Shown: positions 1 through 6,977 of the stretch, piece after piece
Position numbering within the stretch: position 1 is the stretch's first letter
Layout: every line of letters begins with the position of its first letter
From: an uncultured Veillonella sp.
Lineage (GTDB): Bacteria; Bacillota; Negativicutes; Veillonellales; Veillonellaceae
DNA: 25,876 nt
NCBI RefSeq assembly: GCF_900545205.1
Contig: NZ_UQYC01000020.1
Location: forward strand, 1 to 25,876
Direction of reading: 5' to 3'
The notes under the pieces: model-generated
The model's database searches: none
Told to the model about the DNA's origin: nothing
The model's input: only the letters and a program-made list of their open reading frames with translations
Translations under genes and position numbers: made by a program

Positions 1-93
1 TGGAGAGAAGATGGAACCTATAAAGAGAAACTAGAAAGTGGACCTATATTTATTCCTTGGTATATGGAGTGGGTTAAGCTATTGAATCAATAG
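1..93 (+). CDS. C-terminal end of an unidentified protein (partial)
   Basis: A reading frame is open from the first base of the window and stops with TAG at 91-93, giving 30 residues that end in WVKLLNQ. The rest of the gene lies upstream of the window. The piece is rich in aromatic residues (W, Y, F) and shows no motif that I can name. It is followed by a 57-base gap and then a gene in the same direction with its own ribosome binding site. It could be a chance open frame, but the normal gene spacing and codon use make a real gene end more likely. Confidence 0.5.
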   Translation, partial: WREDGTYKEKLESGPIFIPWYMEWVKLLNQ

Positions 94-150
94 TGTGTAA
101 TATAGTGAATGTAGTTTGAGCTAATTATAAGAAATTTTAGGAGAGAGACT

Positions 151-726
151 ATGAAAACAAAATATATGGTTATGGGGCTTGTTATAGGCCTACAATTGGT
201 AAGTGGTTATAGTTATGAAGCTGATGCGAGTTGGCTGAGTAAAACTTGGGACCGTCTAGAAACGAATGCCGCGAAACAATCTTATGATTGGCCCAAAGCT
301 GAGCAATATACGCATTATGCGGGTGGACAAATTGTAGGAGCTACCTTACCAGAGGAGGATATGATGATCCTTGGTGTTTCATTAGGTAATACCTTTGATA
401 GTGTAAAAGCTAGTCTAGGACAGCCTACTAAAGAAACTAGTAGAGGACTTACCTATGGTGGGGTTACATTTGGAAACTTTAAAATGGATGGTGTGGGTCC
501 TATTGTTACCTATATGATGATCGAGAATCGTGATGCCACAACACATAGAGGCATTGCCGTAGGCGACTCCATGCGAAAGGTCCTTAATGTATATGGCAGA
601 CCCGATTTAGTAGATACTAACAATCGATGGTTTTATGGGAAATACCGCTATCGAACTGATATGATGCATGGAATACAATTTGAACAAAAAGGCGATAAAG
701 TCAGCAAGATTTTAATTTATAAATGA
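151..726 (+). CDS. Secreted protein of unknown function with two internal repeats
   Basis: 191 residues. The N-terminus (MKTKYMVMGLVIGLQLV) is a signal peptide with probable cleavage near residues 23-27 (EADA/S), so the protein should be exported. The mature part has two similar segments: GVSLGNTFDSVKASLGQP (about residues 75-92) and GIAVGDSMRKVLNVYGRP (about 134-151). Each is followed by a short aromatic/glycine stretch. This G-x-x-x-G-[ND]-[TS]-x4-V-x4-G-x-P pattern resembles repeats in small envelope proteins of the SmpA/OmlA-like or DUF4309-like type, but I cannot assign a family. The start is supported by AGGAGAGAG at 139-147. A strong terminator follows directly, so it is probably a single-gene unit or the end of one. 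Confidence 0.85.
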   Translation: MKTKYMVMGLVIGLQLVSGYSYEADASWLSKTWDRLETNAAKQSYDWPKAEQYTHYAGGQIVGATLPEEDMMILGVSLGNTFDSVKASLGQPTKETSRGLTYGGVTFGNFKMDGVGPIVTYMMIENRDATTHRGIAVGDSMRKVLNVYGRPDLVDTNNRWFYGKYRYRTDMMHGIQFEQKGDKVSKILIYK

Positions 727-750
727 TTATATTCTTACCATATCTATGAA

Positions 751-790
751 AAAAGCCGAGCTTTTAATTCATAGAATTAGCCCGGCTTTT
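751..790 (+). terminator. Rho-independent terminator after the 151-726 gene
   Basis: AAAAGCCG (751-758) pairs with CGGCTTTT (783-790). An inner AATTC/GAATT pair (766-770/774-778) extends the hairpin, and a T-rich stretch follows. It ends the gene that stops at 726. Confidence 0.8.
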
Positions 791-827
791 ATTAGTTTAT
801 TCGTATATTTGTATAATATAATTCTTA

Positions 828-856
828 TTGTATCGTATATTAATGCATCATATAAT
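828..856 (+). promoter_or_regulatory. Sigma-70-type promoter of flavin reductase copy 1
   Basis: TTGTAT (828-833), a 17-base spacer and TATAAT (851-856). The predicted start near 863 gives a leader of about 45 bases. That leader is almost identical to the one before the second copy of the gene, including a TAGTTAGACGAGG stretch. Confidence 0.75.
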
Positions 857-908
857 GGGATTGGGATAGTTAGACGAGGTTGGGAAATAAGATAAACCGG
901 AGGTCATT

Positions 909-1445
909 ATGAAAGCATTTGAATCAAAAGATTATAAAGCGTTTTCTATGTTTGAGGATCGTTGGGCTCTTGTTACAGCTGGTACGCCTGAGGCTTTTAA
1001 TACTTGTACGGTTAGTTGGGGCAGTATGGGCAATGTATGGGGACCTAATGGTGGTGATATGTCCACGGTGACGGTATATATCCATCCGGCTCGTTACACT
1101 CAAGAGTTTATGGCTAAATACGATACCTTTACCGTTAGTTTCTTCCCTGAAAGCTATCGCAAGGCGCTTGGTTATTTGGGTTCTCATTCGGGCCGCGATG
1201 AAGATAAGGTGGCTAATTCTGGTTTAACACCAGTGGTAGCAGGCGATGGGGTAACTTTCAAAGAAGCAGATTTAACATTTGTATGTAAAAAACTGTATGA
1301 ACATCAATTTGATGAAGCTCACTTAGCGGATAACGTAAAGGAATATTATGCAGCAAATCCATCTATGTATACCCAAGTTGGCAAAGATTGCTGGGAACCA
1401 CATTATATGTACATCGGTAAAGTAGTTGAGGCTATAGAGGCTTAG
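909..1445 (+). CDS. Flavin reductase family protein (FMN-binding split barrel), copy 1
   Basis: 178 residues, the usual size for small flavin reductase-like/split-barrel FMN proteins. These bind FMN and, in characterised members, reduce flavin or act as flavoprotein oxidoreductases in the cytoplasm. The pattern of WALVTAGTPE, then FNTCTVSWGSMG and HPARYTQEF early in the chain, then DTFTVSF and LGSHSGRDEDK, fits this group, in which the TCTVSWGS segment lines the FMN phosphate site. The start is set by CCGGAGG at 897-903. It is about 83% identical by my count (31 differences in 178) to the gene at 3134-3670, with no length change. The actual substrate is unknown. Confidence 0.88.
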   Translation: MKAFESKDYKAFSMFEDRWALVTAGTPEAFNTCTVSWGSMGNVWGPNGGDMSTVTVYIHPARYTQEFMAKYDTFTVSFFPESYRKALGYLGSHSGRDEDKVANSGLTPVVAGDGVTFKEADLTFVCKKLYEHQFDEAHLADNVKEYYAANPSMYTQVGKDCWEPHYMYIGKVVEAIEA

Positions 1446-1530
1446 CCTTAAATAAGTTTTATATAAGGCCGATTTATATTTTATCTATATGTGTAGATAG
1501 ACTTATGTCTAAAAAGAAATAGAGAAAGAA

Positions 1531-1568
1531 AAACAGCCAGTATTGCGATTTGCAGTACTGGCTGTTTG
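1531..1568. terminator. Bidirectional terminator between convergent genes
   Basis: AAACAGCCAGTA (1531-1542) pairs with TACTGGCTGTTT (1556-1567). The minus-strand transcript would run into a T-rich tract (complement of 1511-1530). It lies between the plus-strand gene ending at 1445 and the minus-strand gene ending at 1611 and can serve both. Confidence 0.8.
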
Positions 1569-1610
1569 GTTTACACGTCTGATAATATTAGGTTGATTTT
1601 GAACGATGTT

Positions 1611-2960
1611 TTAATGGGGATGGATTTCCTCTGTATCTGGGAATAAAACATGCTCTTTTAGTTTAAAGCTAGGATTATTGGTAGACTCAAAAAACTCAAT
1701 CATATTTCGTAATTTTTGGACTTCTTCAGCATGTAAAAAACTTGGGTAAAAGATGATATAGGTAAAGCTATAGGTCCCATCATAGGATTGAAAGGTTAGG
1801 ATGTGATCATCCTTATGAGGTGTATAGATGTGTGTGGATAATCCAGGAATATTATTATTCCATATAACGGAATAATTAATATAATCTGATGTTGGCTGGG
1901 AATAGTATATATTCCAGAACGTATCTAAATTAATTTTAAAATTGTAATGACCGTTTACAACAAGATCACGCGCATATGGGTTTTTAGGAATATTATTAGT
2001 AGAAACAAAGAATGTTATGTTCCCCTTTTTGTAGTATCTAATATCTTGATATTCGGTGCCCTTTTCCTCACCTATGTATATAGCGTCTTTTGGTACGCGG
2101 TATTGTACACCGTTTAAGTTTTCTATGCGTGAATATTGATTTAATTCATTTAGGTTTTGCACAGAGGGAAGCACATAGTTAGCCAATAATTTATCTGTAG
2201 GAACCTTGTTCAGAACGGGGTTGTTGTCATAATAGACAAACCCTGCATGATATAAGGGATGACGCATATTATAGCCCTTAAATTTAAAATTGATCGTGTC
2301 GATGGTAAGTGTTGCTTTCTTACCGTTTTCAACGTGAGGCATCTTCATGCTATCCCAAGTGCTGTAGGTAACAGTAGGATATGAAAATACAGTGCCCTTT
2401 ATATCAGAAATGTGTTTTGCTGGATTACGTTTTGCCATGTCCTGAAAGAAATCACGAACATTCTTGTCGGTTAGTTTTTCATAAGCTATTTTTGTGTTAC
2501 GCCAGTCATAGTCTTTGTAATCAGCATAGTCAATTTCTAAATTGAGACTCCCATTATTGGTTAATACTCGATAGTCCTCAATGGTTCGACTCGGATTATT
2601 GTAACGTCCTATATCATAATCACTTTTTATGCCCGCTACAGGGAATGAAAGCCGAATTTGGTTGTAATTGTCGTGAATGGAGATGACTGTATTATGGTAA
2701 TGTTGACTGCGATATATAGAGGCAGCTTTAGCATACTCAATTTCTTTTTTACTAATACCGTTATCCTTGTCGGTTGCTTTTAATGTTTCTACATAGTTTG
2801 CTACATCCTTTTCAATGTCAGGATTTGTGGCTTGGTAGTTTACGTAGGCATCCTTTGAAATCTTTGAGTCTGCACCAGGAATATTAACATCAATGGCTCC
2901 TATTGGTGTTAATATAGTGCTCATCATGAAGGCACCCGCTAATAGTAGTAGTTTTGTCAT
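1611..2960 (-). CDS. Secreted protein of unknown function, 449 residues
   Basis: I do not recognise a family. The N-terminus (MTKLLLLAGAFMMSTILTPIGA) is a clear signal peptide with cleavage near residue 22. The mature part is hydrophilic and rich in Tyr, Asn and Asp, with alternating patterns typical of beta structure (for example KATLTIDTINFKFKGYNM). There is no transmembrane segment after the signal, no lipobox Cys and no Cys in the rest, consistent with an extracytoplasmic protein. Residues about 30-75 look helical and charged, with IEKDVANYVETLKATDKDNG. The start is supported by GGGAGAT about 7 bases upstream on the minus strand. The gene sits inverted between the two flavin-reductase copies, so it may belong to an inserted or duplicated block. 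Confidence 0.85.
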   Translation of the reverse strand: MTKLLLLAGAFMMSTILTPIGAIDVNIPGADSKISKDAYVNYQATNPDIEKDVANYVETLKATDKDNGISKKEIEYAKAASIYRSQHYHNTVISIHDNYNQIRLSFPVAGIKSDYDIGRYNNPSRTIEDYRVLTNNGSLNLEIDYADYKDYDWRNTKIAYEKLTDKNVRDFFQDMAKRNPAKHISDIKGTVFSYPTVTYSTWDSMKMPHVENGKKATLTIDTINFKFKGYNMRHPLYHAGFVYYDNNPVLNKVPTDKLLANYVLPSVQNLNELNQYSRIENLNGVQYRVPKDAIYIGEEKGTEYQDIRYYKKGNITFFVSTNNIPKNPYARDLVVNGHYNFKINLDTFWNIYYSQPTSDYINYSVIWNNNIPGLSTHIYTPHKDDHILTFQSYDGTYSFTYIIFYPSFLHAEEVQKLRNMIEFFESTNNPSFKLKEHVLFPDTEEIHPH

Positions 2961-3052
2961 GGTAGTATCTCCCGTTTATACTCTCATATCTATTGATACT
3001 GTCATAATCCATTGGTTATGTTATTAAGTATAATTATATAACATAATACTTA

Positions 3053-3081
3053 TTGTAGTGTATATTAGTGCATTATATAAT
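3053..3081 (+). promoter_or_regulatory. Promoter of flavin reductase copy 2
   Basis: TTGTAG (3053-3058), a 17-base spacer and TATAAT (3076-3081). It lies at exactly the same offset from the start codon as the promoter of copy 1. The sequence from 3037 to the start codon is collinear with 812-908 without gaps. Confidence 0.72.
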
Positions 3082-3133
3082 GGGGTTAGGATAGTTAGAC
3101 GAGGTTGGGAAATAAGATAAACCGGAGGTTATT

Positions 3134-3670
3134 ATGAAACCATTTGAATCAAAAGATTATAAAGCATTTACTATGTTTGAAAAACGTTGGGCTCTTGTTA
3201 CAGCTGGTACACCTGAGGATTTTAATACTTGTACTGTTAGTTGGGGCAGCATGGGCAACATGTGGGGTCTAGTTGGTAATGATCTTTCCACAGTGACTGT
3301 GTACATCCATCCAGCTCGTTATACCCAAGAATTCATGGCGAAATATGATACGTTTACCGTTAGTTTCTTGCCTGAAAGCCAACGTAAGGCTCTTGGTTAT
3401 TTAGGATCTCATTCTGGCCGCGATGAAGATAAGGTGGCTAATTCGGGTTTAACACCAGTTGCAGTAGATAATGGTGTCATGTTTGAAGAAGCAGAGTTAA
3501 CTTTTGTATGCAAAAAGCTCTACGAACATCAATTCGATGAAGTGCATTTGGCAGATAAAATAAAAGAGTATTATGCATCCAATCCTCCTGAATATACAAA
3601 AGCTGGCAGTGATCGCTGGGAACCACACTATATGTACATCGGTGAAATAGTTGAGGCTATAGAGAAATAG
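3134..3670 (+). CDS. Flavin reductase family protein (FMN-binding split barrel), copy 2
   Basis: 178 residues, paralogous to 909-1445. The same landmarks are present: WALVTAGTPE, FNTCTVSWGSMG, HPARYTQEF, LGSHSGRDEDK and a C-terminal WEPHYMYIGE. CCGGAGG stands at 3122-3128. The main differences cluster in a loop after GSMGN (WGLVGND here, WGPNGGD in copy 1), around the segment after GLTPV, and in the C-terminal 30 residues. The cofactor-binding core is constant and surface or substrate loops vary. Both copies are open and have promoters and terminators, so both are probably expressed. Confidence 0.88.
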   Translation: MKPFESKDYKAFTMFEKRWALVTAGTPEDFNTCTVSWGSMGNMWGLVGNDLSTVTVYIHPARYTQEFMAKYDTFTVSFLPESQRKALGYLGSHSGRDEDKVANSGLTPVAVDNGVMFEEAELTFVCKKLYEHQFDEVHLADKIKEYYASNPPEYTKAGSDRWEPHYMYIGEIVEAIEK

Positions 3671-3688
3671 AGAATCTATGTAATATAC

Positions 3689-3720
3689 AAATAAGGCAGT
3701 CCATCAGGACTGCCTTATTT
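3689..3720 (+). terminator. Rho-independent terminator after flavin reductase copy 2
   Basis: AAATAAGGCAGTCC (3689-3702) pairs perfectly with GGACTGCCTTATTT (3707-3720) around the loop ATCA. It stands 18 bases after the stop codon. Confidence 0.88.
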
Positions 3721-3852
3721 GCATTATTATTTTATTAAAAGGAGAAAGTGAGACGGTATTTACTACCTGTATTTATAATAACATAGGGTATGAGTATAAA
3801 ATGCCACATGGTGTTAATGCAAATTCTTAGTTGTTTGAGGAAGGTTTTATGC

Positions 3853-3900
3853 TGTAATTTACACTAGATTTTATGGTGTATTTTACACTATATTTTTTGG
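3853..3900. repeat. Two tandem imperfect 24-bp repeats in an intergenic region
   Basis: The 24-base units 3853-3876 and 3877-3900 share TGTA-TTTACACTA-ATTTT-TGG. Where they join, GTGTA (3876-3880) and TACAC (3884-3888) form a short palindrome. They lie in the non-coding stretch 3721-4134, where I see no gene. Confidence 0.5.
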
Positions 3901-3971
3901 TAATTTATCAAAATAAGTCATAAAATTGATGAAAAATCAGTATATATGAGCCGATAGTGAGGAATAGCTTA

Positions 3972-4003
3972 TATAGTGGGTTCTTTCATTGAGAACTACT
4001 ATA
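3972..4003. other. Imperfect inverted repeat in an intergenic region
   Basis: TATAGT...GTTCT (3972-3984) mirrors AGAAC...ACTATA (3992-4003) around TTCATTG. There is no T-tract, so it is not an obvious terminator. It could be a protein-binding site or a cruciform. No function is evident. Confidence 0.35.
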
Positions 4004-4063
4004 AATTGTATATTTTGATAAAATTTTATGAATTTTAACCCCACAAAAAGTGCAAAATCTGAT

Positions 4064-4110
4064 ATAATAATAGTATCAAAAATAACTACGCGAATGCGTA
4101 GTTTTCTTAT
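4064..4110 (+). promoter_or_regulatory. -10 box followed at once by a hairpin with T-rich tail before the 4135 gene
   Basis: TATAAT stands at 4064-4069 without a convincing -35 element. A perfect hairpin follows: AACTACGC (4084-4091), loop GAAT, GCGTAGTT (4096-4103), then TTCTTATTTT. If transcription starts near 4076 the RNA begins almost directly with a terminator-like hairpin. It could be an attenuator, a 5' stabilising stem, or the terminator of a very short transcript. Confidence 0.4.
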
Positions 4111-4134
4111 TTTGTGTTTGGCGTAGGTAGTCCC

Positions 4135-4578
4135 ATGAGTGTAGTGAAGCCCTTATTATGGCTATTAGAACCGTATATCGTATATAAAGCCTATTTGTGG
4201 GCGCTCCGTTTTATAGCTCATCCATTGACGTGGGAAGGCGAGATAGATTTATTCTCTTTGACCTTAACGGTGCTGCTTATCCTTGATGCGGTGGCGTTGC
4301 CCTTGGTGATTTTGTATTGCCCAGGACTCAATCCTAGAAAGCGTATGCCCGACTGGATTGTCCGATTAGGTACACCTATTTATATAGTCCATAATTGGCT
4401 TGATGGCAAGGTGGGCGGCGGTACGTCTACACCGATTGTATGGCTCCGCAGAGCCTTACATTCACTATTGCTATTTATCTATTATCTTGTGCCGTTTTAT
4501 GTGGGCGGTCATCTCGTGATGGGCCTCGTGGTAGCGCTTATGTATGATGTCCTCGTCTGGGCACATGGAGGTGTATAG
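4135..4578 (+). CDS. Small integral membrane protein of unknown function
   Basis: 147 residues from ATG 4135, which has a weak GTAGGTAG upstream. An in-frame GTG at 4114 lacks a ribosome binding site and lies against the hairpin tail, so I prefer 4135. There are three or four hydrophobic stretches: about residues 1-27, 37-63, 100-120 and 122-142. A cytoplasmic-looking loop between the second and third carries CPGLNPRKRMPDWIVRLG. The same loop pattern (LNP-x3-[MV]P-x2-[IL]VR-x-L) appears in the protein at 25392-25805, so the two are probably distant paralogs. Its stop codon overlaps the start of the DNA glycosylase gene by one base, implying co-translation. No function can be named. Confidence 0.75.
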   Translation: MSVVKPLLWLLEPYIVYKAYLWALRFIAHPLTWEGEIDLFSLTLTVLLILDAVALPLVILYCPGLNPRKRMPDWIVRLGTPIYIVHNWLDGKVGGGTSTPIVWLRRALHSLLLFIYYLVPFYVGGHLVMGLVVALMYDVLVWAHGGV

Positions 4579-5177
4579 TGGCTACTTGTGAATGGCCGAC
4601 GACGCCTTTGTATCAGGCGTATCACGATCATGAGTGGGGCCGTCCTATTCATGATGATCGATTGCAGTTTGAACATCTCTGTCTTGAAAGCCTCCAATGT
4701 GGTCTCAGTTGGCTCACGATTTTGAATAAACGAGACATCATTCGAGGCTGTTTTGATCACTTTGATATTGATGCGGTTGCTGCTTATAGTGAAAGCGACA
4801 TAGAACGGATTATGGAGACAGAGGGCATGCTTAAGTCTCGCCCTAAAATTGAGGCTATCATCAATAATGCTTCTGCTTTTAAACGTATTCAAGATGAATT
4901 TGGTTCGTTTTGCAACTATATCTGGGCTTTCATAGATAATAAAACTATTATTTATGAAAGCCACCCCGATGGGCATGTGCCAGCAAAGAATGGTCTGTCT
5001 ACGCGGATTAGTAAGGATCTAAAGAAGCGAGGGTTTAAGTTTGTAGGCCCTGTTACTGTTTATTCCCATCTGCAAGCTAGTGGCCTTATCAACGATCACG
5101 GTAAGGACTGTCCTTGTTTTGACGAGATTAATAAGACCGCAGATATTGCTCGATTGCCTGCAGACGCTGAGGATTAA
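4578..5177 (+). CDS. tag: DNA-3-methyladenine glycosylase I
   Basis: 199 residues. The enzyme removes 3-methyladenine from alkylated DNA by cleaving the N-glycosidic bond, the first step of base excision repair. Family features are all visible: Cys4 and His16 in the N-terminal zinc motif (MATCEW, YHDHEWG) and the C-terminal partners in NDHGKDC. The catalytic/binding segment LCLESLQCGLSWLTIL contains the glutamate equivalent to E. coli Tag Glu38. KRGFKFVGPVTVYSHLQASGL matches the conserved C-terminal helix region. The start is GTG 4578 with GGAGGT at 4567-4572, and it overlaps the upstream stop codon (TAGTG), so it is translationally coupled to the membrane protein gene. The family is about 185-200 residues, so it is full length. 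Confidence 0.95.
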   Translation: MATCEWPTTPLYQAYHDHEWGRPIHDDRLQFEHLCLESLQCGLSWLTILNKRDIIRGCFDHFDIDAVAAYSESDIERIMETEGMLKSRPKIEAIINNASAFKRIQDEFGSFCNYIWAFIDNKTIIYESHPDGHVPAKNGLSTRISKDLKKRGFKFVGPVTVYSHLQASGLINDHGKDCPCFDEINKTADIARLPADAED

Positions 5178-5288
5178 TACAGGTTGTAACGTATTTGTAT
5201 AATCGTTAGTTAACAATAGTTTTTATACATGATTGATGTTACAAAATTGAACTTGTGTTAAACCGCACTTTAAGGTGTACACTATAGT

Positions 5289-5436
5289 CGATGGAAAGAT
5301 AGCGTTCCATCATATGTCGGCCCGCTTTATACAAACACATATATTCTCTCTCTCCAAAGCGGGTCTCTCATATACTTCTCTCTCAAAGCTATAAACACAA
5401 CATAAAGCCCCTATCCTTCACGGGATAGGGGCTTTT
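5289..5436 (+). ncRNA. Possible small RNA with CU-rich single-stranded segments
   Basis: The 391-base gap 5178-5568 has no convincing open frame. It contains TTGTGT (5253-5258) and TACACT/TATAGT (5278-5288) as a weak promoter, then CCCGCTTT and AAAGCGGG arms around 5322-5366. The loop between them holds CTCTCTCTCC, a second TCTCTCTC follows, and then comes a strong terminator. CU-rich unpaired segments complementary to GGAGAG-type ribosome binding sites are typical of some regulatory RNAs. The ends are guesses. It could instead be a leaderless stretch with an orphan terminator. Confidence 0.35.
5404..5436 (+). terminator. Strong Rho-independent terminator
   Basis: AAAGCCCCTATCC (5404-5416) pairs with GGATAGGGGCTTT (5423-5435) around a short loop and runs into TTTTT. 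It lies 227 bases after the tag stop codon, too far to be simply its terminator, which supports a separate transcript. Confidence 0.85.
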
Positions 5437-5481
5437 TGCTATATGTTTTTATCTAGGGCCATATGGCATAGATTGATTGTA

Positions 5482-5490
5482 TGCTATAAT
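5482..5490 (+). promoter_or_regulatory. Extended -10 element before the DUF554 gene
   Basis: TGCTATAAT (5482-5490) is a TGN-TATAAT extended -10. No good -35 is visible 17 bases upstream. The leader to the gene would be about 70 bases. Confidence 0.45.
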
Positions 5491-5568
5491 AGATTGATTT
5501 AATTCGATGTAGTTGATATACTGATGATGAAATAAGCTATTACTTTCACAATTTAGAAAGGGAAATAT

Positions 5569-6285
5569 ATGATTGGTTTGGGCACGGCCATTAATATTGG
5601 CCTCATCATAGCTGGCAGCTTGTGCGGTCTCGCATTTGGTCGGTTTATGAAAGAAAATTTGAAACAGACGCTCATGATGGTGAGCGGCATTATTGTTCTC
5701 CTCCTCGGGATGAGCGGTGCCATGCAGTATATGCTAGTCATCGTGAACGGCACGCTGCAAACGACGGGGCCTATGCTGATGATTATTAGCATGGTGACTG
5801 GCGCCATCATTGGTGAGCTCATTGACCTTAACCGTTGGATTACTGTATTTGGTGACTGGGTGAAAGCAAAAACTGGTAATACTGGTGATCCGCAGTTTAC
5901 ACACGCTTTTATTACGGCATCCCTTACGTTTACAGTGGGAGCCATGGGTGTACTAGGTTCTATTCAAGACGGCTTAACTGGTAATTATCAAACGCTCTTG
6001 TTGAAAGGTATCCTTGACGGCATCATCGTTATGGTTATGGTATCGTCTATGGGGAAGGGTGCGTTGTTCTCCTTTATTCCTGTGGGGATTACTCAATGGA
6101 TCATTACCGCTATGGCACACATCGCAGCACCGTTAATGACACCGAGTGCCATCGATAACCTATCCTACGTGGGCTCTATTCTGATCTTTTGCGTTGGTAT
6201 TGACCTCATCTGGCCTGGTAAAATCCGCATTGCGAACCTATTGCCAGCCATCTTTGTAGCTATGGGGCTTACATTCTTGCTGTAA
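5569..6285 (+). CDS. DUF554 family integral membrane protein
   Basis: 238 residues. It has the features of the DUF554 (YdfK-like) family: the N-terminal GLGTAINIGLIIAGSLCGLAFG, a run of about seven hydrophobic segments, a central GAIIGELIDLNRWI, and LTFTVGAMGVLGSIQDGLTG in the second half. The protein should lie in the inner membrane. The family has no established biochemical role; small-molecule transport has been suggested in general terms only. AAAGGGAAAT before the ATG serves as ribosome binding site. It stands alone between two terminators. Membrane segments are regularly spaced and the gene is full length for the family. Confidence 0.88.
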   Translation: MIGLGTAINIGLIIAGSLCGLAFGRFMKENLKQTLMMVSGIIVLLLGMSGAMQYMLVIVNGTLQTTGPMLMIISMVTGAIIGELIDLNRWITVFGDWVKAKTGNTGDPQFTHAFITASLTFTVGAMGVLGSIQDGLTGNYQTLLLKGILDGIIVMVMVSSMGKGALFSFIPVGITQWIITAMAHIAAPLMTPSAIDNLSYVGSILIFCVGIDLIWPGKIRIANLLPAIFVAMGLTFLL

Positions 6286-6334
6286 TGTAAATCGTATTAT
6301 GAATACTAATAAAAATAATATATAGATTTTATAA

Positions 6335-6404
6335 GAGACCTATATTCTCTAACTGCTTTGCATGGATTTACATGTGAAACAGTAGGGCGTATAGGTCTTT
6401 TTTG
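6335..6404 (+). terminator. Long branched terminator after the DUF554 gene
   Basis: AGACCTATA (6335-6343) pairs with TATAGGTCT (6390-6398), followed by TTTTTT. Inside, ACTG-TTT-CATG and CATG-AAA-CAGT segments (about 6352-6383) form a second stem, giving a two-storey hairpin. The lower stem looks like an ordinary terminator and the insert is unusually long. Confidence 0.65.
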
Positions 6405-6606
6405 TTGTAAAACCAGGTTATGAGTATAGTGTGCTATTGTTTTGAGTTCCTGTAAGCTCTTTTTATATCTTTGGTTATAAACTTGTATTACAATCAGTTA
6501 CGTTACGAAATAGGTGACCAATAGAGTCAGAAGAACAGTAGGATTTGAGTGCTGTTTTAGAGAAATCTTTTACCGAAATCATTTATAGAATAAAGTTATT
6601 CCACAA

Positions 6607-6661
6607 TATACCTGAAATACAGGTATATATTATTGAGTTATACCTGTAAAACAGGTATAAT
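6607..6661 (+). promoter_or_regulatory. Double palindromic operator overlapping the higBA promoter
   Basis: Two near-identical palindromes: TATACCTG-N5-CAGGTATA at 6607-6627 and TTATACCTG-N5-CAGGTATAA at 6638-6660. Their centres (6617 and 6649) are 32 bases apart, three helical turns, on the same DNA face. The second lies between TTGAGT (6633-6638) and TATAAT (6656-6661), which are 17 bases apart, so it also covers the -10. This is the layout expected for autorepression by the HigA antitoxin or HigBA complex. The rest of the gap 6405-6606 shows no gene. Confidence 0.85.
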
Positions 6662-6676
6662 CAAAGGAGAGGTTCT

Positions 6677-6961
6677 ATGATTATCGGATTTAAAGATAAG
6701 GAAACAGAAAAGGTTTACCATCAGAGTTTTTCTAAACGCTTTTCACCGTTTATACAAAGATTAGCTCTTCGTAAGCTAATATTATTAGATAATGCTGAAT
6801 CGATACAGGATTTAAGGTGGCCATCTGGTAACCGATTAGAGTTATTGCAAGGCAATCGCTTTGGCCAGTATAGTTTACGGATTAATAGCCAGTATAGATT
6901 ATGTTTTAAAGTGAAAGATATTAATAGTTTTTATGATGTAGAAATTATAGATTATCATTAA
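6677..6961 (+). CDS. higB: HigB-type toxin (RelE/ParE superfamily)
   Basis: 94 residues, typical of HigB. This is a ribosome-dependent mRNA endonuclease that halts translation when its antitoxin is lost. The central and C-terminal pattern LRWPSGNRLELLQGNRFGQYSLRINSQYRLCFK closely follows the family signature (R-L-E-x-L-x-G-x-R-x-G-Q-x-S-x-R-I-N-x-Q-[YW]-R-[LI]-C-F). It includes the basic residues and the conserved C-terminal tyrosine/arginine positions that act in the RNase site. AAAGGAGAGG precedes the ATG, though a start site dictated by the 6656 -10 box would fall inside it. Toxin-first order with higA 16 bases downstream is the standard HigBA arrangement. Confidence 0.93.
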   Translation: MIIGFKDKETEKVYHQSFSKRFSPFIQRLALRKLILLDNAESIQDLRWPSGNRLELLQGNRFGQYSLRINSQYRLCFKVKDINSFYDVEIIDYH

Positions 6962-6977
6962 TAGAGAGGGAATATAT

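Noticed and set aside
4509..4976. A 155-codon minus-strand frame over tag
   Set aside because: The plus frame is an unmistakable Tag protein. The antisense frame has no support.
5553..5945. A 130-codon minus-strand frame over the DUF554 gene
   Set aside because: It is a shadow of a hydrophobic gene. The plus frame shows family motifs and a ribosome binding site.
6335..6404. Possible riboswitch
   Set aside because: It follows rather than precedes a gene, and the next gene has its own promoter at 6633. No known aptamer core is recognised.
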